This document shows positions 56,856-64,000 of a stretch of 64,000 bases of DNA, piece by piece. The notes beneath the pieces were generated by a model that had not been told where the DNA came from, made no database searches, and was given only the letters and a program-made list of their open reading frames with translations. The DNA lies in NCBI RefSeq assembly GCF_963668385.1, contig NZ_OY764327.1:6084724-6148723 (forward strand), given 5' to 3'. This stretch comes from an uncultured Carboxylicivirga sp. Lineage in GTDB: Bacteria > Bacteroidota > Bacteroidia > Bacteroidales > Marinilabiliaceae. Position 1 is the stretch's first letter; every line of letters begins with the position of its first letter. The translations under genes were made by a program, and so were the position numbers.

Positions 56856-57632
56856 TTAATGTTGAAGAATAAAATCATCTCTATCGTTCAATACAGGAAA
56901 CTTCTTTCGAAAAACCTCTAAATCATCTTTATTAATTACAATTGTTTTAATTTCCTCTTCTTCCGGAACACATTCAACCAAAGTATTACCCTTGGCATCC
57001 AACACTACAGAATCGCCACTATAATAAGCGCTAACATCTTTACCAACCCTATTTACACCAATAACATACGACTGATTTTCGATAGCTCGTGCCTGCAATA
57101 AAATTTGCCATACCTTTCGACGAGGTGTTGGCCAGTTGGCGACATAAATTAAAAGATCATATTCATTTTGGTTACTACTCCAAACTGGAAAACGTAAATC
57201 ATAACAGACTAATGGACAAATCTTCCACCCTTTATATTCAAAAATTAAACGCTTATTTCCTTGTTGATAATGTTGACCTTCACCTCCCATACTAAACAAA
57301 TGTCGCTTATCGTAATAAAGATAATTTCCATCCGGATAATAGATAAATAATCGATTATAATATTTTGAATCCTCACCAAATACAACACTTCCAATTAAAC
57401 AAATTTGTTTTTCCATCGCCTTAGCTTTCATCCATTTCAGAACAGGTCCATCCATTTCTTCTGCAACTGTTTCGGGATGCATCGTAAACCCTGAATGAAA
57501 CATTTCTGGTAACACAACTAAATCCACATCTTTCTCAACTTCATTAAATAGTTTATCTAATTTAAGGAGGTTAGTATCTGTATTCTCCCACGCTATATCA
57601 TGTTGAATAAGGGTAACTTTCAAATTATTCAT
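56856..57632 (-). CDS. Nitrilase-superfamily amidohydrolase (omega-amidase, YafV-like)
   Basis: 258 residues. The catalytic triad Glu-Lys-Cys is visible: Glu in VVLPEMFHSGF (about 43), Lys in YYDKRHLFSMGGE, Cys in CPLVCYDLRFPVWS. The pattern fits the omega-amidase/2-oxoglutaramate amidase branch, which salvages 2-oxo acid amides (for example those from methionine salvage transamination). Cytoplasmic. Monocistronic with its ATG at 57632; upstream DNA separates it from the divergent YitT gene. Confidence 0.88.
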   Translation of the reverse strand: MNNLKVTLIQHDIAWENTDTNLLKLDKLFNEVEKDVDLVVLPEMFHSGFTMHPETVAEEMDGPVLKWMKAKAMEKQICLIGSVVFGEDSKYYNRLFIYYPDGNYLYYDKRHLFSMGGEGQHYQQGNKRLIFEYKGWKICPLVCYDLRFPVWSSNQNEYDLLIYVANWPTPRRKVWQILLQARAIENQSYVIGVNRVGKDVSAYYSGDSVVLDAKGNTLVECVPEEEEIKTIVINKDDLEVFRKKFPVLNDRDDFILQH

Positions 57633-57732
57633 ATTTATCAGTGCTAATTAATTCAGCCGCAAATTAAATAATTATCACACAAAATCACATTGTTGTATTT
57701 TTAACACTATTCTTGCTTTTTGTTATATATTA

Positions 57733-57762
57733 TTGCTTATTTGAAAAAAGAGTATATTTTTG
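57733..57762 (+). promoter_or_regulatory. Promoter of the YitT gene
   Basis: TTG (57733-57735), 19 nt, TATTTTTG (57755-57762), 22 nt before the ATG at 57784. Confidence 0.7.
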
Positions 57763-57783
57763 CGCTCTCAAAAATGGGGTAAT

Positions 57784-58686
57784 ATGAAAATCTCTAAGCA
57801 AATTTATGGCGAAAATAGTAAGCGACATGCAATAGACTATTTACTTATTATCATTGGTTCTTTCATTTTAGCTGCTGGTTTTGTATTGTTTATCAACCCG
57901 TACAAAATTGTTCCGGGTGGTGTTTACGGACTTGGAATTGTAGTACATCATCTTATACCTGCTATTCCTGTAGGTACATTCGGTCTTGTTTTAAACATTC
58001 CTTTAACACTAATAGGAATCAAAATTCTAGGATCTAAATTCGGAATCAAAACCGTTGTAGGCATGGTTCTCACAACAATATTTATGGACTCACTAACCTA
58101 CTTTATTGGTGAGACAGATCCTTTAGGTCTTCAAAACGACTTATTACTATCATCAGTATTTGGTGGTATTGTAATCGGTTTTGGATTAGGACTTATTTTT
58201 AAAGCAAAAGCTACATCGGGCGGTTCCGATATAATTGCCATGATCGGTAATAAATTTTCTAAAATTTCGGTAGGACAATTCCTGATTATAGTTGATTCTA
58301 TCATTGTATTAACCGGATTGCTAGTTTTTAAAGATTGGAAAATTCCATTATACTCCTGGATTGTAATTTTTATTACAGGTAAAGTTATTGATATAACTTT
58401 AGATGGAATTTCGTACGAAAAAGCATTAATAATCGTATCGGACAAACACGAACTAATTAAAGACCGAATTCTGAATAGTTTAGAAAGAGGTGGAACTTAT
58501 TTTACAGGTGAAGGTATGTACAGCGGCCAAGAAAAGAAAGTTATTTTCACGGTTGTAACCCGTCGCGAATTAACAACACTTCAGGCCATGATCTATCAAA
58601 TTGATCCAGTTGCATTCTTAACTGTAATGGATACATCCGAGATATTAGGCGAAGGATTTAAATCGCTTAAGGACAAAGAAGAATAA
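57784..58686 (+). CDS. YitT family membrane protein (DUF2179)
   Basis: 300 residues from the ATG at 57784; the TTG at 57760 would lie inside the promoter. Five or six N-terminal hydrophobic segments (GSFILAAGFVLFINPYKIVPGG; IGFGLGLIFKAKATSGGSDI) are followed by a cytoplasmic DUF2179 domain (about 215-300; SYEKALIIVSDKHELI, RGGTYFTGEGMYSG, VITVV-type strand, VMDTSEILGEGF). Function of the family is not established. It has a clear promoter and ends in a strong terminator. Confidence 0.9.
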   Translation: MKISKQIYGENSKRHAIDYLLIIIGSFILAAGFVLFINPYKIVPGGVYGLGIVVHHLIPAIPVGTFGLVLNIPLTLIGIKILGSKFGIKTVVGMVLTTIFMDSLTYFIGETDPLGLQNDLLLSSVFGGIVIGFGLGLIFKAKATSGGSDIIAMIGNKFSKISVGQFLIIVDSIIVLTGLLVFKDWKIPLYSWIVIFITGKVIDITLDGISYEKALIIVSDKHELIKDRILNSLERGGTYFTGEGMYSGQEKKVIFTVVTRRELTTLQAMIYQIDPVAFLTVMDTSEILGEGFKSLKDKEE

Positions 58687-58708
58687 TTCTTTTCAACAAT
58701 GACAACGC

Positions 58709-58738
58709 GGCCCACTAAAACGTTAGTGGGCCTTTTTT
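58709..58738 (+). terminator. Rho-independent terminator of the YitT gene
   Basis: 10-bp perfect stem GGCCCACTAA/TTAGTGGGCC with a 4-nt loop and six T residues. It also shows that the true start of the next gene lies downstream of it. Confidence 0.93.
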
Positions 58739-58773
58739 GTGCAATAACGTTCAGATTTCATTATTTTGCTTGC

Positions 58774-60138
58774 ATGAAAAAGTATCTACACCTAGTAAAA
58801 TATTACGTAGTCGTTTGGGCCTTCTTGTGTTTTACAACCAATTTTTCATCAGCCCAAACTGATTCCACTTATATTAAAAAAGGTTTTACTTTAGGCGTGT
58901 TGCCAGCTGTTTCGTTTGATGCCGACTTAGGCTTTCAATATGGCGGTTTAACCAACCTATATTGGTATGGTGACGGAAGTAATTATCCTGAATACGAACA
59001 TTCTTTATATGTAGAAGTTTCGAAATATACTGCCGGATCAACACTTTTAAGAGCTTATTACGACTCTCCTATAAGCATTAATAAAGTACGAACAACGGTT
59101 GATCTCACCTATTTCCATGATTTAGCCATGGATTTTTATGGATTTAATGGTTATCAATCTGTATATAATCAAGCCTGGGAAGATGACTCTTCAAACGATT
59201 ATGTATCCAGAGTATTTTATCGACACCATCGAAGTATGTTCAGAGTTTTGACAAACTTTAAAGGTCATATTGAATCTGATTACTCACCATGGGAATGGAT
59301 TGGCGGCTTTACATTTTTCGACTTCAATATAAACTCTGTTGATATTGATAAGCTCAATAAAAATAAAGATAACGATAAAATATTGCCAGATGTGCCAACT
59401 CTTTACGATCGCTATATCGATTGGGGCATAATCAAACAAAAAGAAGCCAACGGAGGTCGTCATTTATATGTAAAAGGAGGTTTATCATTCGATACGCGGG
59501 ATGTATTAACAAATCCATCAAAAGGAATATGGACAGAACTATTCGTCATTTACATGCCATCTATGTTCTCCAGTTATGACAATTCGTATGTAAGACTTAA
59601 CCTTTTTCATCGACAATATTTTTCATTAACCCCAAAACATAATCTGATTTTTGCATACCGATTAGGAATACAACAAAAACTAAGTGGCGATATACCCTTT
59701 TATCTCTTACCTCATATGGCCTCAAGTATACTAACATCGGCAACTTCGCAAGGATTAGGTGGAGCTAAGACACTAAGAGGAATCAGTCGTAACCGGGTGG
59801 TGGGAGACGGAAATTTACTTGCTAACGCAGAATTACGGTGGAAAATGTGGCGTACAAAACTTTTTAAACAAGATTTTTACTTAGGATCAAACTATTTTAT
59901 GGATATGGGAATGATCACCCAGGAATACTCAACAGATTTATCCGAAGCGCAAAATCAACTAGGTGACGCTTACTCTCTATTCTTTAAAAATTCGAAAGAT
60001 GAGCCACACATGAGTTATGGCCTTGGTTTAAAAGGAGCCTTAAACGAAAATTTTGTATTATCGGCCGAATATGGAATTGCTGTTGATAAGCAAGATGGGA
60101 CTTCGGGCCTTTACATTACACTCAACTATTTATTTTAA
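58774..60138 (+). CDS. Omp85/BamA-like outer-membrane barrel protein without POTRA domains
   Basis: 454 residues from the ATG at 58774 (the frame upstream, from 58699, runs through a terminator). Signal peptide ending FSSAQ (about 27). No POTRA domains. The whole chain looks like a 16-strand barrel; GGLSFDTRDVLTNPSKGIW and GGAKTLRGISRNRVVGDGN carry the D15/Omp85 lid-strand pattern (R-G-x-x-R), and the last residues NYLF suit the outer-membrane signal. Role unknown; many short Omp85 relatives in Bacteroidota are unplaced. Its stop overlaps the convergent DUF819 stop. Confidence 0.8.
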   Translation: MKKYLHLVKYYVVVWAFLCFTTNFSSAQTDSTYIKKGFTLGVLPAVSFDADLGFQYGGLTNLYWYGDGSNYPEYEHSLYVEVSKYTAGSTLLRAYYDSPISINKVRTTVDLTYFHDLAMDFYGFNGYQSVYNQAWEDDSSNDYVSRVFYRHHRSMFRVLTNFKGHIESDYSPWEWIGGFTFFDFNINSVDIDKLNKNKDNDKILPDVPTLYDRYIDWGIIKQKEANGGRHLYVKGGLSFDTRDVLTNPSKGIWTELFVIYMPSMFSSYDNSYVRLNLFHRQYFSLTPKHNLIFAYRLGIQQKLSGDIPFYLLPHMASSILTSATSQGLGGAKTLRGISRNRVVGDGNLLANAELRWKMWRTKLFKQDFYLGSNYFMDMGMITQEYSTDLSEAQNQLGDAYSLFFKNSKDEPHMSYGLGLKGALNENFVLSAEYGIAVDKQDGTSGLYITLNYLF

Positions 60139-61277
60139 ACCCAGCTTAAAAACATAGCCATTGCGTAGCCCAAATAATTACCCAATGCATAACCTATTAA
60201 ACCAATGGTTAATCCAGGAACAATAATTTCGCGGTTATTTAACGAGCCGGCAACCACAGGAACGAATGGCGGACTACAAATTAAAGCAGCTGAAGTAACA
60301 ATAACCATATCTGCATCTATCTTTTTAAACCGGGCAAAAACAACATGCAGAATAAGCGCAGTAAAAACCACAAATGTTATATAACCAAATATCATTGGAT
60401 TGATATTCGTAAAATTATCCACACTTACTTTTGACGCCACCACAATACTAAATATCAGAATTAAATACATTCCTACATCAAAAGTACCTTCAGTGGATTG
60501 TATTTTTTTAAAGGATGAGCCAGCAATACCCAAAGCAGTAATTAAAAATATAAATACTACCATCTGAATTGATTCCGGAACCAGCATCATAACACAGCCC
60601 GATACCGCTATCAATCCTACGGCAATTAGTACAATATAAAGAAGTCGATTCCTTTTGCTATTATTTTTTAGTATCTCACCCAATGATACCTCCTGTATTT
60701 GTTCTGTAGTCTTTGCATTTTGATACTCGTACGAAGGCAAAAACAAACCAAATAATTTACGGCCTAACCCCATCAATACAAATAAGTATACTGCACCTAT
60801 CGCCATATCGTAAGAATGAATAGCCAAATAAGTTTCTTCTTTAACATTCAAAAGCAATTTTAATGAAGCTAAATTTGGAGTTCCGCCACTATAAATACCA
60901 ACCAGCATCCCTCCAACTTTATCAAACTCAGGCAAATCATCACCGTGAAACAAGAAAAAACCAGAAACTACAGCAATGAAAACTGCCGCCAAGGCAAATA
61001 GTAATGAATAAAATGGTTTTACAGCTAATTTTTTCCATCCTTTAACATTGGATGTAAATAATAACAAAGGAATTGCTAAAGGAACAGTTACTTGCATAAT
61101 AATATCCTGAAGTTGGTAAAAAGTATCATTAGCAGCTCCCAAAGGCCCCAAAATCAAACCCATTACATAACACAGTACAACAGTTCCAACCCGATTAAGA
61201 AAATCGTATTTATTACACAAAAAAATTGCCAATGCCGGCAAAAGAATATATAAAACCAACAAAAATGTAACCCCCAT
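60135..61277 (-). CDS. DUF819 family membrane protein
   Basis: 380 residues from the ATG at 61277 (a TTG start at 61298 is less likely). About eleven hydrophobic segments. GTPNLASLKLLLN in the middle and LICSPPFVPVVAGSLNNREIIVPGLTIGLIGYALGNYLG near the C-terminus are typical of DUF819 (YjcL-like) transporters. Substrate unknown. Downstream of PBP4 on the same strand (about 30 bp), so probably cotranscribed. Its 3' end overlaps the barrel gene on the other strand. Confidence 0.85.
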   Translation of the reverse strand: MGVTFLLVLYILLPALAIFLCNKYDFLNRVGTVVLCYVMGLILGPLGAANDTFYQLQDIIMQVTVPLAIPLLLFTSNVKGWKKLAVKPFYSLLFALAAVFIAVVSGFFLFHGDDLPEFDKVGGMLVGIYSGGTPNLASLKLLLNVKEETYLAIHSYDMAIGAVYLFVLMGLGRKLFGLFLPSYEYQNAKTTEQIQEVSLGEILKNNSKRNRLLYIVLIAVGLIAVSGCVMMLVPESIQMVVFIFLITALGIAGSSFKKIQSTEGTFDVGMYLILIFSIVVASKVSVDNFTNINPMIFGYITFVVFTALILHVVFARFKKIDADMVIVTSAALICSPPFVPVVAGSLNNREIIVPGLTIGLIGYALGNYLGYAMAMFLSWV

Positions 61278-61309
61278 ATCGATGCAGTATGAATACAAAA
61301 CAAAGATGA

Positions 61310-62737
61310 TTATTCGTTTTGCATAACATGATTTAAAAACTCAGAAACATGCTGACGAACCTCGCTGAACGACTCATTAAAACCATTCACCATGATACAT
61401 ACAGCATATTTTTTTCCGGAACTTGAAGTTAGGTAACCACAATAATTTAACACTCCATTCATCGATCCACTTTTACCAATAAAAGCACCTTCAATCCCCT
61501 CTTCTGAATTAAATAAGCTTTTTAAAGTTCCATCTCGGCCAGCAACCGATAAGGTATTTTTGAAATTTTCGGAATACTCACTCTTTTCGACATAACACAG
61601 AGCCTCTGTCATATCTTTGGCCGAAAAACGATTAAATGGCGACAATCCACTTCCATCGTAGAATGTGCCTGAAAAATCTGGTATCCTTTTATTCCAAAAC
61701 GATTGCAGAACAATTGAAGCATTATCCCAATTAGCCTCTTTTCCTGATGAAATAGCTATTTGAAAAAATAGATGATCGGCATATAAATTAAAACTCTTCT
61801 TATTAACAACTGAAATAATTTGATTTAATGAAGGTGATTGATGCTCAACTAAGAGTACCTTACCTTTGTAATGGTCTACCACACCTTTCTTTACCTCACC
61901 TTGCATTGATATTCCATGACCGGAAAGATACTTACGTAATCTGTCAGCCAATGTTTTTGGAGGATCAGGCAATGCTCCTTTTATGGTAAATGAGCTTCGA
62001 CCTGCTGGAATTGATCCACTCACATACCAATTATCCATTTGAGGATGACCATAAATATAGGCGCTGTCTTTATTTACTGTAGAACTCTTTACAAAACATT
62101 TAAAATGCTTATCAATAGGCGGATCAGTACTTACAACCTTACACGTTTTACCTATTTTTTGGGGTGACGATAACGTGAGACGAAATGTATTTTCCTTAAA
62201 AGTTAAAGCATTGGGAGCAGCCCCATAATAATTAGCTATATCTTCCCAATTTCTTTTTGATGGATAAGTGATGCCTGAAAATAGATGATCATCCAGAATT
62301 ATGTCTTCAATCACACGTACCTTTTTCTTTTTTAAATAATTAACTATTTCACTAAACAGATATTCTTCTTTTGTTTCATCCCATCTATCAGAGCCCAAAG
62401 TGGGATCTCCTACTCCTTGAATAATTAATGATTGTTTATGGGCTGATTTTTCTGTGTGAAGAAAGAATTTTGTTGAAAACCGATAATCATTACCTATCAA
62501 TTCAAAAGCAGCAGCACTCGTAAATATTTTTGTAAGTGAGGCTGGTACCAATCGCTTTTGTTCATTAAATGTAACTATTTCCTCACCCGTTGTCATGTCA
62601 ATCACCGAGGCACTGACAAAACCATTTTTACTTATTTCATTTAATCGATTGCTATAACCTTCTTCTTTGGGTATTAAATTAGAACAAGCTATCAAGCCAA
62701 AAATTAATAAACTTGCCCATTTTTTGTATTTATGCAC
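61310..62737 (-). CDS. dacB: D-alanyl-D-alanine carboxypeptidase/endopeptidase (PBP4 type) lipoprotein
   Basis: 475 residues if started at the GTG at 62737, which overlaps the upstream stop by a few bases; an in-frame ATG at 62794 would overlap that gene by 65 bp. Signal with lipobox LIFGLIAC. Catalytic SxxK is PASLTKIF, SxN lies in NKKSFNLYADH, and the third motif is GKSGSM (KSG in place of KTG). It trims or cuts peptidoglycan cross-links at the inner-membrane or outer periplasm. The lipoprotein anchor is unusual for PBP4 of enterics but common in Bacteroidota. Confidence 0.87.
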   Translation of the reverse strand: MHKYKKWASLLIFGLIACSNLIPKEEGYSNRLNEISKNGFVSASVIDMTTGEEIVTFNEQKRLVPASLTKIFTSAAAFELIGNDYRFSTKFFLHTEKSAHKQSLIIQGVGDPTLGSDRWDETKEEYLFSEIVNYLKKKKVRVIEDIILDDHLFSGITYPSKRNWEDIANYYGAAPNALTFKENTFRLTLSSPQKIGKTCKVVSTDPPIDKHFKCFVKSSTVNKDSAYIYGHPQMDNWYVSGSIPAGRSSFTIKGALPDPPKTLADRLRKYLSGHGISMQGEVKKGVVDHYKGKVLLVEHQSPSLNQIISVVNKKSFNLYADHLFFQIAISSGKEANWDNASIVLQSFWNKRIPDFSGTFYDGSGLSPFNRFSAKDMTEALCYVEKSEYSENFKNTLSVAGRDGTLKSLFNSEEGIEGAFIGKSGSMNGVLNYCGYLTSSSGKKYAVCIMVNGFNESFSEVRQHVSEFLNHVMQNE

Positions 62738-63764
62738 CACCAACTTGTTTATCCAGTTTTTCGATTTCTTTTTTACGATGAGTAAGATACACATAATAAT
62801 TGGTAGCGTCCTGAACTTCTAATTTTCTATTTTCCTTAGTCATCAATTTATAAAGCTCATAACTCTTATAAGCCCAAACCAATGCATTATCAATATCACC
62901 TTCTCGTTCTAATGTAACTGCAATATTATGAGCTGCTCTACATTTATCTATATCTTTTCCATTCTCGTATACATAGCCCCAAAGCTTACGAGCTTCTTCA
63001 GGATTATTCTTTCCCAACCAATCATTGGCAGCCACAAAATAGCCATTGCCTTCAACATATAATTGACGCTCGATCACTTCCCATTCCGGCACAATCTTCC
63101 GCGAAAATTCATCTCCCATATAAAATGCAAATTCAGCATTAGCATCAACCACTGTTGGAAATCCGAGTAAGGATAAATCTAACGATGGTCCATCGCCATA
63201 CCAATAAATAGTATCAGCCTGCAAATCTTCTAAAAGCACATTTGAAGTTTGACAATCATACATTCGCCAATAATTATAACCATGGACACCCATAGTTGAG
63301 TAATACATATCTGGAGATTTCTTAACGTCTACTTTTGTACCATAAACATACGCTTCTAACGACAAAACAGCATCTGCATCATACTTTTTACTAACAGAAT
63401 CGATCACCTGCTGAGATAATTTACCAATAGGATTACCTTTTAACTCTGTTTTATAATGTGTAGTATCTAAATAAACAGTATCAAAAAAACTCTTTTGCAT
63501 TAATGAATATTCGAGGCTTAACAATAATGAATCGGGATACCCAGCATAAATCATCGTATCAATCACCTGAGTTTCTCCATCAATTTCGGCAACATGTACA
63601 TCTTTTCGATCATACACAAGACTATTATTAATTAAAACAACTGACTTTATTTCGGGTGCTATAGTATATTTAGCCGGACGAAGTACTTCATAACTAACTA
63701 GCGAACCCGACGAAGTACAAGCTGCCAAAACTGCCACTAAAGTTAATACAATCAAATATTTCAT
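62730..63764 (-). CDS. DUF6340-type lipoprotein with TPR-like C-terminus
   Basis: 344 residues. Signal with lipobox AVLAAC (Cys16). Residues 25-200 form a mixed domain (VVLINNSLVYDRKD, DADAVLSLEAYVY, YNYWRMYDCQTSNVL) of the DUF6340 pattern. Residues 235-320 carry TPR-like helices (AANDWLGKNNPEEARKLWGYV, HNIAVTLEREGDIDNALVWA). Function unknown. First gene of a run with PBP4 and DUF819, its stop overlapping the PBP4 start; a cell-wall role is inferred from this context. Confidence 0.8.
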   Translation of the reverse strand: MKYLIVLTLVAVLAACTSSGSLVSYEVLRPAKYTIAPEIKSVVLINNSLVYDRKDVHVAEIDGETQVIDTMIYAGYPDSLLLSLEYSLMQKSFFDTVYLDTTHYKTELKGNPIGKLSQQVIDSVSKKYDADAVLSLEAYVYGTKVDVKKSPDMYYSTMGVHGYNYWRMYDCQTSNVLLEDLQADTIYWYGDGPSLDLSLLGFPTVVDANAEFAFYMGDEFSRKIVPEWEVIERQLYVEGNGYFVAANDWLGKNNPEEARKLWGYVYENGKDIDKCRAAHNIAVTLEREGDIDNALVWAYKSYELYKLMTKENRKLEVQDATNYYVYLTHRKKEIEKLDKQVGGA

Positions 63765-63887
63765 TATCGAACTTTTCTAAACAAGAGAGTTAATAACAGA
63801 CACGCAAACCCCATTTATCTCTTGATTATTGGTTTGGTTTGTATCAGTTTTCTTTACAAAAATTAAACCAAATGCCCCATAAAAATA

Positions 63888-63915
63888 AAAAAGGGCGGTT
63901 AAAAAACCACCCTTT
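63888..63915 (-). terminator. Terminator after fabG
   Basis: 11-bp stem AAAGGGCGGTT (63890-63900) with AACCACCCTTT (63905-63915), one mismatch, and a T-run on the minus strand. Confidence 0.8.
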
Positions 63916-63935
63916 ATCTATAATTTTATAAAATC

Positions 63936-64000
63936 TTACATATTCATACCACCACAAACATGAATAGTTTGTCCACTAACGTAAGATGATAAGTCTGATC
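63936..64000 (-). CDS. fabG: 3-oxoacyl-[acyl-carrier-protein] reductase, C-terminal fragment
   Basis: Cut by the window edge; only the last 20 codons and the stop are present. They read SDLSSYVSGQTIHVCGGMNM, the usual C-terminus of FabG in Bacteroidota (SYVSGQTIHVCGG). It is a short-chain dehydrogenase that reduces 3-oxoacyl-ACP in fatty acid synthesis. Followed by the terminator at 63888-63915. Confidence 0.88.
   Translation of the reverse strand, partial: SDLSSYVSGQTIHVCGGMNM

Noticed and set aside
58699..58773. Upstream start for the Omp85-like protein
   Set aside because: This frame runs through the strong terminator at 58709-58738; the ATG at 58774 begins a proper signal peptide.

Overview
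The window is AT-rich chromosomal DNA of a member of the Bacteroidota. The evidence is two proteins with type IX secretion (T9SS) C-terminal sorting domains, a TonB-dependent receptor, many exported proteins with carboxypeptidase-regulatory-like domains, and promoters of the Bacteroidota form (TTTG or TTG, 19 nt, TAnnTTTG) in front of tRNA and protein genes. A [FeFe]-hydrogenase maturase, an ADP-forming acetyl-CoA synthetase and an acetate/butyrate kinase cluster point to an anaerobic or facultative fermenter, perhaps of the Marinilabiliales/Bacteroidales type. That placement is inferred. Family names below are recalled from sequence motifs; no database search was run.

Layout. 0-10 kb: acetyl-CoA synthetase (ADP-forming), hydE, zwf, pgl, a receiver-SpoIIE phosphatase, an exported carboxypeptidase-regulatory-domain protein and a MATE transporter. 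10.1 kb: tRNA-Arg with promoter and terminator. 10.7-20.6 kb: the main accessory region. It holds a minus-strand three-gene cassette (a Cys4 protein of unknown family, a single-pass anti-sigma-like membrane protein, and an exported TPR-CHAT protease-like protein), facing a large GLUG-repeat T9SS protein and an unrecognised exported protein. 20.8-25.5 kb: a GH2 glycosidase, a tRNA-Gly/tRNA-Leu unit and a VTC-domain/CotH-like gene pair. 26-31 kb: a cytoplasmic repeat protein fused to a GH16 fold that lacks both catalytic glutamates, an exported protein, a coiled-coil lipoprotein and an SLC13 permease with RCK_C domains. 31-38 kb: a U32 protease family protein, a TonB receptor, bioB, a small ORF that shares a leader motif with the receptor, and an HU-like/DUF4469 protein. 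38-44 kb: a five-gene run (DUF4097, M24 aminopeptidase, GT2, TlpA-like, DUF4465). 44.3-44.6 kb: a probable miniature inverted-repeat element that supplies the stop codon of a T9SS serine protease. 46.7-54.7 kb: an antiporter and the six-gene operon pta-ackA-hbd-ackA-ptb-buk. 55-64 kb: DUF1338, a TonB-C/plug-like secreted protein, a small protein, a nitrilase-family amidase, YitT, an Omp85-like barrel, DUF819, PBP4, a DUF6340 lipoprotein and the 3' end of fabG.

How the parts fit. zwf and pgl feed the oxidative pentose phosphate pathway. The ADP-forming synthetase and the pta/ack/ptb/buk genes conserve energy from acyl-CoA, and hydE implies hydrogen metabolism encoded elsewhere. The best candidate for an undescribed system is the CHAT cassette at 10.7-15.5 kb. 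Next come the VTC-CotH pair, the catalytically dead GH16 repeat protein, and the bioB leader region with its alternative hairpins and shared receptor-leader motif.
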